Source: Acidobacterium capsulatum ATCC 51196 (lineage in GTDB: Bacteria > Acidobacteriota > Terriglobia > Terriglobales > Acidobacteriaceae). From it: a stretch of 64,000 nt of DNA. Numbering within the stretch: position 1 is the first letter of the stretch; each line of letters starts with the position of its first letter. The stretch lies in assembly GCF_000022565.1 (NCBI RefSeq), contig NC_012483.1:930001-994000 (forward strand), given 5' to 3'. The position numbers and the translations under genes are program-made. The notes beneath the pieces are model-generated. The model was not told the origin of the DNA and did no database searches. It saw only the letters and a program-made list of their open reading frames with translations. Positions 26,123 through 35,453 of this stretch are shown here, one piece after another.

Positions 26123-26748
26123 TGCAATGACTCCCACTTGGTCGTCTGAGCCTTCAGCCGCGGATGCGAAACCAGCAGATGCAGCACCACGCTCTGAAAC
26201 TCCTCGGTATGCGGAGTCACCGACTCGCCGCACACCGTCGGCACCACCACGCAGGCATCGGCCGACTGCGCCGTGTAGCCGCCGTCGCGACCCACCACGC
26301 CCAGAATGCGCGCACCCACGCGCTCGGCCAGCCGCAGGCTCTCCACCAGGTTCACGCTCACGCGCTGCTCCAGGCTGCCGCCCCCGACCGAGAACACAAA
26401 CAGCGCATCGTAGGCGCTCAACCGGCTGCCGCGCAGCCACTGCGCATAGCTGCCTTCCCAGCCTTCATCGTTGATGCGCGCCGTCAGCTCCGCCATGTGG
26501 TCGCTCGGCGCATAACACTCCATGCCCGCAATCTTGCGAAAGTCGTTCACCGCGTGGCTGGCATTGGCCGCGCCGCCGCCCACGCCCAAAAAGAACACCC
26601 GGCCCCCGGCTTCGCGCACATCCACCAGCACCGCCACCATGCGCTCAATGGCCTCCACATCCAGTTGCGCGGCAATCTCCTTCACCGCATCCAGATACGA
26701 TTGCGTAAAGGCTGTGTCCGTTCTTACCAGCGAAGCATAAGTGCCCAT
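26119..26748 (-). CDS. gmhA: SIS-domain sedoheptulose-7-phosphate isomerase
   Basis: A 209-aa SIS isomerase that would convert sedoheptulose-7-phosphate to D-glycero-D-manno-heptose-7-phosphate. VFFLGVGGGAANASHAVNDF is the phosphosugar-binding start and VFSVGGGSLEQRVSVNL the second substrate loop. HTEEFQSVVLHLLV carries the C-terminal acid/His pair. The ATG at 26748 follows GAGG at 6 nt and overlaps the upstream GT2 by 25 nt. It pairs with gmhB immediately after it. Confidence 0.85.
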   Translation of the reverse strand: MGTYASLVRTDTAFTQSYLDAVKEIAAQLDVEAIERMVAVLVDVREAGGRVFFLGVGGGAANASHAVNDFRKIAGMECYAPSDHMAELTARINDEGWEGSYAQWLRGSRLSAYDALFVFSVGGGSLEQRVSVNLVESLRLAERVGARILGVVGRDGGYTAQSADACVVVPTVCGESVTPHTEEFQSVVLHLLVSHPRLKAQTTKWESLQ

Positions 26749-27725
26749 AAGTTCCTCTCTTCCCGTCTTACCCGCCATATCCGGTTGCGCAGCGACTTGC
26801 GCCACCCCACCGGAAACACGGCAAACCCCAGGAAATACAGCGCAGATCGAAGCCCCGGACGGCCCTCGGCCACAAAGGCCAGCGCAATCTCGGCCCAGGC
26901 TCGCAGCGGCGTGCCCGCCGCCCGCGCCTTCCACACGCACTGCACCGCGACAAACCAGGAATACGCACGCGGATCGATCCTTCCGCGATGCTCCCGAATC
27001 CAGTCCAGCGATGCCCGCCAGTCCGGCCGCTGGCTCACCGTCTCGCGCCCATCCTCGGTGCGATACACGGCCAGCGCCTCTTCGAGCACCTGCACCCGCA
27101 CATCTCCGCGCCGCGCCACGCGCAGCAGCCAGTCCCAGTCCTGATGCACGCGCAGCCCCGCGCGAAACGGCGTCTCCAGCAGCAGCGCGCGCGGCGCCAC
27201 GAGCGTTGAGGTCTGCAGAAATCCCCCGCCCTGCGTGAACCCCCGGCGGCAAAAGAGGTAGTTCGCCATCGGCTCCACGCCGTCATACACGCGCCGTGGA
27301 AACAAATACTCACTCGAAGCCGTGCGCACCCACTGCCGGCACGCCATCACCACATGGCCGCGTGCGGGCCGGGCGGCGTGCGCCGCCTCCATCTGCCGAG
27401 CGATCTTCTCCGGCAGCCATTCGTCATCGTCATCCAGAAAAGCGATCCACTCACCCCGGGCTGCTTCCACGCCGGCCTGCCGCGCCGTTGCGCCGCCCAC
27501 GCCGCCGGTGCGCAGCACGCGCACACGCTCATCCCCAGCCCACAATAGATTCCACGGCTGGTCGGCCTGCCCCTCGCGGCTGTCATCCACCAGCACTACT
27601 TCGAGGCCCGCATACGTCTGCGCCAGCGCGCTGCGCACCGCGTGCCCCAGCCAGGGCGAACGCCCCGCCGTCGGCAGCACCACGCTCACAAGAGGCCGTT
27701 CGGTTCCGCTGCGAGTCTCGGGCAT
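26724..27725 (-). CDS. Glycosyltransferase family 2
   Basis: A 333-aa GT-A enzyme: VSVVLPTAGRSPWLGHAVRSAL near the N-terminus, VVLVDDS, and DDDDEW as the DxD metal site at about residue 103-108. VHQDWDWLLR is the catalytic-base segment. The ATG at 27725 is chosen because the upstream extension to 27815 lacks family residues and crosses the promoter. It is first gene of the GT2-gmhA-gmhB operon, so it is a candidate heptosyltransferase using GDP-heptose. That role is inference. Confidence 0.85.
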   Translation of the reverse strand: MPETRSGTERPLVSVVLPTAGRSPWLGHAVRSALAQTYAGLEVVLVDDSREGQADQPWNLLWAGDERVRVLRTGGVGGATARQAGVEAARGEWIAFLDDDDEWLPEKIARQMEAAHAARPARGHVVMACRQWVRTASSEYLFPRRVYDGVEPMANYLFCRRGFTQGGGFLQTSTLVAPRALLLETPFRAGLRVHQDWDWLLRVARRGDVRVQVLEEALAVYRTEDGRETVSQRPDWRASLDWIREHRGRIDPRAYSWFVAVQCVWKARAAGTPLRAWAEIALAFVAEGRPGLRSALYFLGFAVFPVGWRKSLRNRIWRVRREERNLWALMLRW

Positions 27726-27749
27726 GCGCTCCCACTCCGTTTTGTGTGA

Positions 27750-27770
27750 CGTTATGACGCTTTTATAACG
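27750..27770. promoter_or_regulatory. Inverted repeat upstream of the GT2-gmhA-gmhB operon
   Basis: CGTTAT (27750-27755) and ATAACG (27765-27770) are perfect inverted 6-mers 9 bp apart, 25 nt upstream of the GT2 start, in an otherwise AT-rich promoter-like patch. It may be an operator or part of the promoter; the evidence is weak. Confidence 0.35.
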
Positions 27771-27963
27771 GGCAGCGAAGCAAAAATGTCTGGAGAATAG
27801 CGCTTCGGCATGCACTTCGGTAATGCGCGTTCCGAATCAGGAATCGCTTTCCCGTTCTGCAAACGTAACTGCCCTCAGTAACTCCTTCGCATGCCCCATC
27901 GGCTTGCCTCAGACATGGCGATTTTCTCGCCTTGCCTCACGCCGCCGCCCCATAATAGAGAGC

Positions 27964-29379
27964 GTGCCTCGCGCATTCGTCATCGGCTCAGGACCCAACG
28001 GCTTCGCGGCAGCCATTCACGCCGCCATGGCCGGCATGCGGGTCGAGGTCTTCGAGGCCGAGCAAGTGCCCGGCGGCGCGGCCCGCACGCTGCCCCTCAC
28101 CGCGCCCGGATATCTGCATGACTTCGGCTCGGCCGTGCATCCCATGGCCGCCGGCTCGCCCTTCTTCCGCTCGCTTCCTCTCGAACAGCACGGGCTCGAA
28201 TGGATCCACGCCGACATTCCGCTCGCCCATCCCTTCGACGACGGCTCCGCCGCCGTGCTGCTGCGCGATCTTGACGCCGCCTGCTCCGCGCTCGGGCGCG
28301 ACGGCCGCGCCTGGCGCAACCTGCACGAGCCGCTGGCCGCGCATTGGGAGAGCTTCGCCCAGGACGCGCTCGGCCCGCTGCTGCGTTTTCCCGATCAACC
28401 CTTCCGCATGGCCGGCTTCGGCCTGCATGCCATGCAGCCGGCCACGCTGCTCGCGGCCACGCGCTTTCGCGACGCCCGCACCCGCGCGCTCTTTGCCGGC
28501 CTTGCCGCGCACTCTTTCATGCGTCTGGACGCGCCCTTCAGCGCCGCCGTGGGCCTCATGCTGGGCGCGGCCATGCACGCCGTGGGCTGGCCCATGCCCC
28601 GAGGCGGAGCGCAATCCATCACGCAGGCCCTGCTCGCCTCTCTCGAAGCGCTCGGCGGCAAACTGCACACCGGCCGCCGCATCGAGTCACTCGCGCAACT
28701 GCCTGACCCCAGCGGCCTCGTCTTCTGTGACGTCACGCCGCGCCAGTTGCTGCAGATTGCCGAAGGCCACTTCACCCCGGCCTACGCGCGGCAGTTGCGC
28801 CGCTACCGCTACGGTCCCGGAGCCTACAAGATCGACTACGCGTTGCACTCGCCCGTGCCCTGGGCCGCGCCTGAGTGCCGCCGCGCTCTCACCGTGCATG
28901 TGGGCGGCTCCATAAGCGAAATCGCCGCCGCCGAGGCCGCCGTGCTGCGCGGCCAATCGCCTGAGAAGCCCTTCGTGCTCGTCGCGCAGCCCTCACTCTT
29001 TGACAGCTCGCGCGCGCCCGCCGGCAAGCATGTGCTCTGGGCCTACTGCCATGTGCCGCATGGCTCCAACGTCGATATGACCGAGCGCATCGAGGCGCAG
29101 ATCGAGCGCTTCGCCCCCGGCTTCCGCGACTGCATTCTGCTGCGCCGCGTCTCCACGCCGCGCACCCTCGAAGTCATGAACGCCAACCTCATCGGCGGAG
29201 ACATCAACGGCGGCGCATTCACCCTCCGCCAGCTCCTTCTGCGCCCCACCCTCCATCAGTACGCCACGTCGAACAAGCGCATCTATCTCTGCTCGTCCTC
29301 GACGCCGCCCGGCGGAGGCGTGCATGGCATGTGCGGCTACCACGCCGTTGAAAAAGCGCTGCTCACGCACGGCAGCTAG
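27964..29379 (+). CDS. Phytoene-dehydrogenase-like FAD/NAD(P) oxidoreductase
   Basis: A 471-aa flavoprotein of the CrtI/amine oxidase superfamily. The FAD motif FVIGSGPNGFAAAIHAAMAG begins at residue 4 and VEVFEAEQVPGGAARTL follows. The C-terminal FAD signature is SSTPPGGGVHGMCGYHAVEKAL. I place the start at the GTG at 27964, where the Rossmann strand begins; the open frame to 27823 is non-conserved. No carotenoid synthase is adjacent, and members of this subgroup act on unknown substrates. It stands alone upstream of the glycerol genes. Confidence 0.8.
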   Translation: MPRAFVIGSGPNGFAAAIHAAMAGMRVEVFEAEQVPGGAARTLPLTAPGYLHDFGSAVHPMAAGSPFFRSLPLEQHGLEWIHADIPLAHPFDDGSAAVLLRDLDAACSALGRDGRAWRNLHEPLAAHWESFAQDALGPLLRFPDQPFRMAGFGLHAMQPATLLAATRFRDARTRALFAGLAAHSFMRLDAPFSAAVGLMLGAAMHAVGWPMPRGGAQSITQALLASLEALGGKLHTGRRIESLAQLPDPSGLVFCDVTPRQLLQIAEGHFTPAYARQLRRYRYGPGAYKIDYALHSPVPWAAPECRRALTVHVGGSISEIAAAEAAVLRGQSPEKPFVLVAQPSLFDSSRAPAGKHVLWAYCHVPHGSNVDMTERIEAQIERFAPGFRDCILLRRVSTPRTLEVMNANLIGGDINGGAFTLRQLLLRPTLHQYATSNKRIYLCSSSTPPGGGVHGMCGYHAVEKALLTHGS

Positions 29380-29452
29380 CGCGCGTCCTCACCTCCCGGC
29401 CCGCACAGATTCCCGACCCTGCCACCTGGGCTCAGGATGAATTTTTCACCGC

Positions 29453-29470
29453 AATGTAAACATTTACATT
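29453..29470. promoter_or_regulatory. Perfect 18-bp palindrome upstream of glpK
   Basis: AATGTAAACATTTACATT reads identically on both strands and ends 55 nt before the glpK ATG. The shape resembles operators of LacI/GalR-family repressors (TGTAAA-centre-TTTACA). No regulator gene of that type is in the window, so the regulator is unknown. Confidence 0.65.
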
Positions 29471-29525
29471 CCCGTGATTGCCCGTTCCTGCATCCATGGT
29501 GTGTAATCACCGCGCAGAGCAACTC

Positions 29526-31016
29526 ATGAGCTATATCCTCTCTCTCGATCAGGGCACCACCAGTTCGCGCGCCATCCTCTTTGACCATGAAGGGCGCATC
29601 GCCGGCGTCGCGCAACACGAGTTCCGGCAGATCTATCCGCAGAGCGGCTGGGTCGAGCATGACCCCATGGACATCCTCACCTCGCAGATGAGCGCCGCCG
29701 TCGAGGTGCTCACCCGCGCCGGTGCGCGTCCCCGCGACCTTGCCGCCATCGGCATCACCAACCAGCGCGAAACCACCATTGTGTGGGATCGCGAAACCGG
29801 CAAACCCATCGCCAACGCCATCGTCTGGCAAGACCGCCGCACCGCCGATCACTGCCGCCAGCTCGCCGAAGAGGGCCTGGAAGACACCGTGCGCGCCAAA
29901 ACCGGCCTACGCCTCGACCCCTACTTTTCAGCGACCAAGGTCGCGTGGCTGCTCGATCATGTGGACGGCGCGCGCGAACGCGCCCGCGAGGGCAAGCTCG
30001 CCTTCGGCACCGTCGATAGCTGGCTCATCTGGAATCTCACCAGCGGCAAACGCCACGTGACCGACACCACCAACGCGTCGCGCACCATGCTCTTCAACAT
30101 TCGCGAGGGCCGGTGGGATGAGGAACTTCTCGACCGCCTGCGGATTCCCGCGAGCATGATGCCCGAGGTCGTCTGGTCGAGCCAGCCGGTCGGTGAGGTC
30201 ACCACCTCGCTCGGCCTCGGTTCCACGCCGATTGCGGGCATCGCCGGGGACCAGCAGGCCGCGCTCTTCGGCCAGCTCTGCACCCGCGCCGGCGACTCTA
30301 AAAACACCTACGGCACCGGCTGCTTCCTGCTCGAACACATCGGTACGGAATTCCTGCAATCCAAACACCGCCTCATCACCACGCTCGCCGCCAGTACGCA
30401 GCAGCGGCTCGAGTATGCGCTCGAAGGCAGCATCTTCATCGGCGGAGCCGTCGTGCAGTGGCTGCGCGACAATCTGCGCCTCGTCTGGAACTCCAGCGAA
30501 ATCGAACCCCTCGCCATGTCCGTGCCTGACGCCGGCGGCGTCGTCTTCGTGCCGGCCTTCGCCGGCCTCGGCGCTCCGCACTGGGACCCCAACGCCAGCG
30601 GCCTCATCATCGGCATTCATCGCGGCACCACGGCCGGGCACATTGCGCGCGCCGCGCTCGAGAGCATCGCCTTTCAGGTGGGCGACGTTTTTGACGCCAT
30701 GCAGTCCGAGACCGGCCACTCCATTCATGAGTTGCGCGTCGATGGCGGGGCGGCGGCCAATGACCTCATGATGCAGTTCCAGGCCGACCTGCTCGGGCTG
30801 CCCGTCGTGCGCCCCGCCATGATGGAAACCACCGCGCTCGGCGCGGCCTATCTCGCCGGGCTTGCTTCGGGCTTCTGGAGCAACACCGAAGAACTTCGCG
30901 CCCATCGCAAAGAGGACACACGCTTTGAGCCTCATGCCGATGCGGCCCAAATCGCTCATAGCCGCGACCGCTGGCGCAATGCCGTCGAACGCTCGAAGGG
31001 ATGGAACAACCTGTGA
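29526..31016 (+). CDS. glpK: Glycerol kinase
   Basis: A 496-aa FGGY-family kinase making glycerol-3-phosphate. The N-terminal [20 protein letters not shown] is the phosphate-binding strand and [16 protein letters not shown] the glycerol-binding segment. [23 protein letters not shown] and [18 protein letters not shown] complete the ATP site. The ATG at 29526 gives the canonical length (about 495-500 aa). It is first of glpK-glpD-glpF and lies behind a perfect palindrome. Confidence 0.95.
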   Translation: MSYILSLDQGTTSSRAILFDHEGRIAGVAQHEFRQIYPQSGWVEHDPMDILTSQMSAAVEVLTRAGARPRDLAAIGITNQRETTIVWDRETGKPIANAIVWQDRRTADHCRQLAEEGLEDTVRAKTGLRLDPYFSATKVAWLLDHVDGARERAREGKLAFGTVDSWLIWNLTSGKRHVTDTTNASRTMLFNIREGRWDEELLDRLRIPASMMPEVVWSSQPVGEVTTSLGLGSTPIAGIAGDQQAALFGQLCTRAGDSKNTYGTGCFLLEHIGTEFLQSKHRLITTLAASTQQRLEYALEGSIFIGGAVVQWLRDNLRLVWNSSEIEPLAMSVPDAGGVVFVPAFAGLGAPHWDPNASGLIIGIHRGTTAGHIARAALESIAFQVGDVFDAMQSETGHSIHELRVDGGAAANDLMMQFQADLLGLPVVRPAMMETTALGAAYLAGLASGFWSNTEELRAHRKEDTRFEPHADAAQIAHSRDRWRNAVERSKGWNNL

Positions 31017-32638
31017 ACCGCGAACAGATGCTGGCGCGCATCCAAGCGCATCCTGAACCCTGGGACATGATCATCATCGGCGGCGGAGCCACCGGGGCCG
31101 GTGTCGCCGTCGATGCCGCATCGCGCGGCTTTGACGTGCTGCTGCTCGAGGCCGTGGACTTCGGCAAGGGCACCTCCAGCCGCAGCACCAAGCTCGTGCA
31201 TGGCGGCGTGCGCTATCTGGAGCAGGGCAACGTCTCGCTTGTCATGTCGGCCCTCAAAGAGCGCGGACTGTTGCGCCAGAATGCGCCGCACCTGGTGAGC
31301 GACCTAGCCTTCATCGTGCCCAACTACGCCTGGTGGCAAACGCCCTTCTACGGCGCGGGCCTCAAGGTCTATGACCTGCTCGCCGGCCGGTACGGCTTCG
31401 GCAAGTCGCGCATTCTGTCAGAGCAAGAGACCATCGAGCGGCTGCCCAACATCGAGCGCCATGAGCTGCGCGGCGGCGTGGTTTATTACGATGGCCAGTT
31501 CGATGACGCGCGCCTGCTTATCGACCTCATCGCCACGGCGGCCGACCACGGCGCAACGCTCCTCAACTACATGCCCGTCATCGCCATCAACAAGAGTGCG
31601 GCCGCCTCTCAGCCAGACGAACTCATTCGCGGCGTCACCGCGCGCGACAGCGAATCCGGCGAGACCTTTGATCTTGAAGCCCGCGTCGTCGTCAACGCCA
31701 CCGGCATCTTCACCGACGAAGTGCGCCACATGGCCGACCCCGATGCCGACAAAATGATCGCGCCCAGCCAGGGCATTCATCTCGTCTTTGACAAATCCTT
31801 TCTGCGCGGCGACAGCGCCCTCATGGTGCCGCGCACCAGCGATGGCCGCGTGCTCTTCGCCATTCCCTGGCACAACCACACCGTCGTCGGCACCACCGAC
31901 ACGCCCATTCCCGAGCCGCTCTATGAGCCGCGCCCGCTTGAGGAAGAGATCGAGTTCATTCTCGAGACCGCCGCGCAATATCTCAGCCGCCCGCCCAAGC
32001 GCAGCGATGTGCTCAGCGTCTACGTGGGCGTGCGCCCGCTCGTGAAGTCAGAGCATGCCGGCAGCAAAACCTCTTCGCTCTCGCGCGATCACGTCATCCA
32101 CATCGACAACTACGGCCTGCTCACCATCACCGGCGGCAAATGGACCACCTACCGTCACATGGCCGAGGATTGCGTCGATCACGCTATCACGCTCGGCCCG
32201 CTCGAAGACCGCCCCTGCCAGACGCGCAACCTGCGCATTCACGGCTATTGCGAAGACACCCGCGGACTCGGCCATCTCTACGTCTACGGCGCGGAGGCTG
32301 ACAACATTCGCGCCATCGCCGAAGCCGAGCCGCATCTGGCCGCGCCTCTGCATCCGCAACTGCCCTACACCGGCGCTGAAGTCGCATGGGCCGTGCGCCA
32401 CGAGATGGCCCGCACCGTCGAGGACGTGCTCGCCCGCCGCACACGCGCGCTCTTTCTCAACGCGCACGCCGCCATCGAGATGGCGCGCCCCGTCGCCACG
32501 CTCATGGCCGCCGAACTGCGCCTGCCCGCGAACCACGCTCAAAGCTGGATCGACGCGCAGACCAGCGCCTTCGTCGAACTCGCAAAGCAATACACCCTCT
32601 CTGCAACGCAATCCACCGTCATCACGGAGAAGCCATAA
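31001..32638 (+). CDS. glpD: Aerobic glycerol-3-phosphate dehydrogenase
   Basis: A 545-aa membrane-associated FAD enzyme oxidising glycerol-3-phosphate to dihydroxyacetone phosphate. FAD motif [21 protein letters not shown] (residues ~23-43) and [18 protein letters not shown] are diagnostic; [15 protein letters not shown] is the C-terminal FAD segment. The ATG at 31001 abuts GAAGGG; the GTG at 31013, which forms a GTGA overlap with the glpK stop, is equally plausible. It is co-transcribed with glpK and glpF. Confidence 0.94.
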   Translation: MEQPVNREQMLARIQAHPEPWDMIIIGGGATGAGVAVDAASRGFDVLLLEAVDFGKGTSSRSTKLVHGGVRYLEQGNVSLVMSALKERGLLRQNAPHLVSDLAFIVPNYAWWQTPFYGAGLKVYDLLAGRYGFGKSRILSEQETIERLPNIERHELRGGVVYYDGQFDDARLLIDLIATAADHGATLLNYMPVIAINKSAAASQPDELIRGVTARDSESGETFDLEARVVVNATGIFTDEVRHMADPDADKMIAPSQGIHLVFDKSFLRGDSALMVPRTSDGRVLFAIPWHNHTVVGTTDTPIPEPLYEPRPLEEEIEFILETAAQYLSRPPKRSDVLSVYVGVRPLVKSEHAGSKTSSLSRDHVIHIDNYGLLTITGGKWTTYRHMAEDCVDHAITLGPLEDRPCQTRNLRIHGYCEDTRGLGHLYVYGAEADNIRAIAEAEPHLAAPLHPQLPYTGAEVAWAVRHEMARTVEDVLARRTRALFLNAHAAIEMARPVATLMAAELRLPANHAQSWIDAQTSAFVELAKQYTLSATQSTVITEKP

Positions 32639-32641
32639 TCG

Positions 32642-33370
32642 ATGCGCTCCCCTCTGCTCGGCGAATTCCTGGGCACCATGGTGCTCATTCTTCTGGGCGA
32701 CGGCGTCGTGGCCGGCGTGCTGCTCAAGCGCTCCAAGGCCGAGGGCAGCGGATGGCTCGCCATCACCGCCGGCTGGTGCTTCGCCGTGCTCTGCGGCATC
32801 TTTACCGCGATTCTCTGCGGCAGCAAAGCCGCAGACATCAATCCGGCCTTCGTCCTCGCAGGAGCCGTGCAAACAGGCGCCTGGGGCACCGTCGTGCCCT
32901 ACACGCTCGCCGAGATAGCCGGCGCATTCGCCGGAGCCGCCCTCGTCTGGCTCCACTACTGGCCACACTGGAAGATCACCGAAGACGCCGAGGCCAAGCG
33001 CGGCATCTTCTGCACCATTCCCGCAATTCGTAACTATTTCTGGAACTTTTTCAGCGAAGCGCTCGCAACCTTCGTCCTGGTGCTCTCGGTCGGCGCACTG
33101 AATTCACGCTTTGCCGCTCCCAATGGAGCCGCGCCCGGCCTCTCGCCCTACCTCGTCAGTTGCGTCGTCTGGGGCATCGGCCTCTCGCTCGGCGGCACCA
33201 CCGGCTACGCCATCAATCCCGCGCGCGACCTCGGCCCCCGCCTCGCGCACTCCGTGCTGCCCATCCCCGGGAAAGGCCCCAGCGACTGGCGCTACGCGCC
33301 CATCCCATTCCTCGGCCCCATGTTCGGCGGCCTGCTGGCGGGCCTGCTGCTCAAGGCCATCCTCGCCTGA
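32642..33370 (+). CDS. glpF: Aquaporin family glycerol facilitator
   Basis: A 242-aa MIP-family channel with six membrane helices. Both half-helix NPA loops are present: DINPAFVLAG and AINPARDLGPRLAH. The Asp after the second NPAR is the mark of glycerol-permeable members. The first loop has Phe where most family members have Val. It starts 3 nt after glpD, completing a glycerol uptake and oxidation operon. Confidence 0.9.
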   Translation: MRSPLLGEFLGTMVLILLGDGVVAGVLLKRSKAEGSGWLAITAGWCFAVLCGIFTAILCGSKAADINPAFVLAGAVQTGAWGTVVPYTLAEIAGAFAGAALVWLHYWPHWKITEDAEAKRGIFCTIPAIRNYFWNFFSEALATFVLVLSVGALNSRFAAPNGAAPGLSPYLVSCVVWGIGLSLGGTTGYAINPARDLGPRLAHSVLPIPGKGPSDWRYAPIPFLGPMFGGLLAGLLLKAILA

Positions 33371-33447
33371 CATCTTCCGCGCATCCCTCAACAAATCCGG
33401 GTGCCGGGTGCCCCACATCTCGCAGAGATATGGGTACTCACCGAACT

Positions 33448-34152
33448 CTAAAAGTGCCGCAGCTTCTCCTGCGCGGGCAGCTCCACGGGCTTCGCCGCCT
33501 CGCGTTCGAGCGAGCGGCTCACCAGGTCGCGTGAACCCAGCCCCACGGCCAGCGAAAGCGCCAGCACGATGCCGCCAAACAAAATGCCGAAGGCCATGTC
33601 CACAATCTGCTGCCCCAGTCCCAGGTGATCGAGCACCATCGCGCCCGTCAGCACCAGCACCAGCCACTTCACGCCCAGGCTTAAGAGCCGCGCATAGTCC
33701 AGGTTCATGTTGACGGCGGCAATCAGCACGCTACGCGACAAAAAGCGCGCCAGCACATTGCCCACCAGCAGCAGAATCGCCGCCCCAATCAGGCGCGGAA
33801 CAAACGCGAACATCGCATGCGACACCACCGGCTCTGACGACGCCGCGTCAAAGGCCGACACGCCCACCAGCAGCCCCGTTACCACAAAGACCCAGAAGAC
33901 GATGCGCGTCACCAGCAGAGTGGGCGTGTAGGCGGGTGTCCACTCGGCAATGGCCGAGGCGCCGCGCGTCAGCCTCGCGTCAAAGCCGAGCGCCGTCAGC
34001 ACTGTGCGTGTCACCCAGGCCGCCGCCCAGGCCAGCGCCAAAAAGATCAGCACGGCCACCAGGGCCGCCAGCAGCCCCGGCAGCAGCGTCGCAATCTTCT
34101 CAAACACGCGCTGCATCGACTGCTCTAATGCCTGCTCAATCTGGTTCCACAT
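33448..34152 (-). CDS. Membrane protein with conserved TM-helix repeats (mechanosensitive-channel-like)
   Basis: A 234-aa protein with about five hydrophobic helices: residues ~22-45, ~82-103, ~118-140, ~162-180 and ~187-208. The segment GVKWLVLVLTGAMVLDHLGLG followed by GLGSRDLVSRSLE resembles the TM-helix repeat proteins related to MscS-type channels. A role in osmotic response would fit the trehalose/glucan neighbours upstream on the same strand (gap 32 nt), but no function is shown. Confidence 0.7.
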   Translation of the reverse strand: MWNQIEQALEQSMQRVFEKIATLLPGLLAALVAVLIFLALAWAAAWVTRTVLTALGFDARLTRGASAIAEWTPAYTPTLLVTRIVFWVFVVTGLLVGVSAFDAASSEPVVSHAMFAFVPRLIGAAILLLVGNVLARFLSRSVLIAAVNMNLDYARLLSLGVKWLVLVLTGAMVLDHLGLGQQIVDMAFGILFGGIVLALSLAVGLGSRDLVSRSLEREAAKPVELPAQEKLRHF

Positions 34153-34184
34153 CTTCGTCCTCCTTGCTTCGCGCCAAACATCGC

Positions 34185-35420
34185 TTATGGATTGAAGCGG
34201 TCAGGCCATCTCCAGCGCGAAACCAGATACGGTTTGTTCTCTTCAAAGGCCCGCGCCAGCCGCTCCTGCCGTTCGGCCACTTCGGCGGCCGGCAGCAAGG
34301 CGATCTCCTGCACATACGACGCCACCCAGCCCAGATACAGCGGAGTCAGCGCGCCCATCAGATGCGAGCGCCCAATCGTGCGCAGCCGGTGCGCCAGCGC
34401 AAAGTCATACACCATGCGCGCCCACAAGGCATCCGGCATGCGAAAGCTCTCCACCGGCTGACGCGCCAGCCGCTTCAGCTCCAGCAGCGCGACCGGAGGC
34501 AGCACCAGGCTCCACAGCTCGCCCAGGTTGCGCGCCGCCAGTTGAAACGACTCCACCATGGGACGCGCATCCACCGCCTCCTCGGCCATCACCGGCGCAT
34601 GCGGCTCGCCCCACACCGGGGCCGGTTGCGAACCGCGCAACCGCTGCCAGCTCGCCGCCGTCAGCTCCACCTCGGTAAAAAACGCGCCCACAATCTGCGA
34701 AAGCACCGCCGTCAGGTCCAGCCCCTCCATCGGCGCGTGATGATGCGCCCGCAGATGCACCTGGCACACGCCCGCATTGCGCGGCATCGGCTCCTGCACG
34801 GCATGCGACAGCGGCCACAGCACGCTCTGCGCGCTCGCGCCATGGGTCCGCGCCACGCATTCGGCATAGCGGCCCGACGCGGCAAACTCAAACGGCAGCG
34901 GAAACTCCACCCTCCGCGCATACAGCGCGCGGCTCATCGGCGCGAGAATCGCCGTATTCAACAGCCCCTCATAACGCGTGATCGCATACACCGGCAGCGC
35001 CAGATCGCACTGCCGCGCCAGCACGGCCCCGGCCATCGTCTGCACAGCTTCGCCATGCAGCGCTTCGAGATCCGCGGCCAGCACCACGCACGCCGCGGCC
35101 TTCAGCTCCGCGGCCAACGCCAGCACGCCGCGTTGCGCTGCGGATATCTGCGCCCACGCGCCGCCATCATTGACTGCCGGCACGCGATACGGCATCAACT
35201 CAAAGCCGTCGCCTGGCTCCACCGGCGTGGCATCTTCGCCGCCCGGCCACGCCACCACCACGCGCCCCGGCCCAGGACGCCCGATCTGCGCCAGCACCTC
35301 GCTCACGCGCGCCCGCAGCTCGTCCAGGCTCACCGCCCCGGTCACGCCAATCAGCAGATCCACGGCCGCCTGCTGTCCCACTCCGCTGCCGGTCTCTTCG
35401 AGAACCTCCGCCTCAGCCAT
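34185..35420 (-). CDS. GT-A glycosyltransferase-like protein in the GlgE operon
   Basis: A 411-aa protein I do not recognise with certainty. The central part (VVLAADLEALHG, then CDLALPVYAITRYEGLLNTAI, then MSRALYARRVEFPLPFEF) follows the pattern of glucosyl/mannosyl-3-phosphoglycerate and mannosylglycerate synthases. In those the equivalent segments hold the DxD and acceptor-binding loop. The expected N-terminal nucleotide-sugar strand is weak, and the DxD is ADLE rather than DAD/DSD. It lies 33 nt after treS-pep2 and before the TM protein. It may make a compatible solute or be a non-catalytic relative. Confidence 0.5.
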   Translation of the reverse strand: MAEAEVLEETGSGVGQQAAVDLLIGVTGAVSLDELRARVSEVLAQIGRPGPGRVVVAWPGGEDATPVEPGDGFELMPYRVPAVNDGGAWAQISAAQRGVLALAAELKAAACVVLAADLEALHGEAVQTMAGAVLARQCDLALPVYAITRYEGLLNTAILAPMSRALYARRVEFPLPFEFAASGRYAECVARTHGASAQSVLWPLSHAVQEPMPRNAGVCQVHLRAHHHAPMEGLDLTAVLSQIVGAFFTEVELTAASWQRLRGSQPAPVWGEPHAPVMAEEAVDARPMVESFQLAARNLGELWSLVLPPVALLELKRLARQPVESFRMPDALWARMVYDFALAHRLRTIGRSHLMGALTPLYLGWVASYVQEIALLPAAEVAERQERLARAFEENKPYLVSRWRWPDRFNP

Positions 35421-35453
35421 TTCGATTCCCTTTGGTCTATCGGTCTATTGCAA

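Noticed and set aside
26123-26440. N-terminal extension of gmhB
   Set aside because: Shadow of gmhA; the true start overlaps the gmhA stop by 4 nt.
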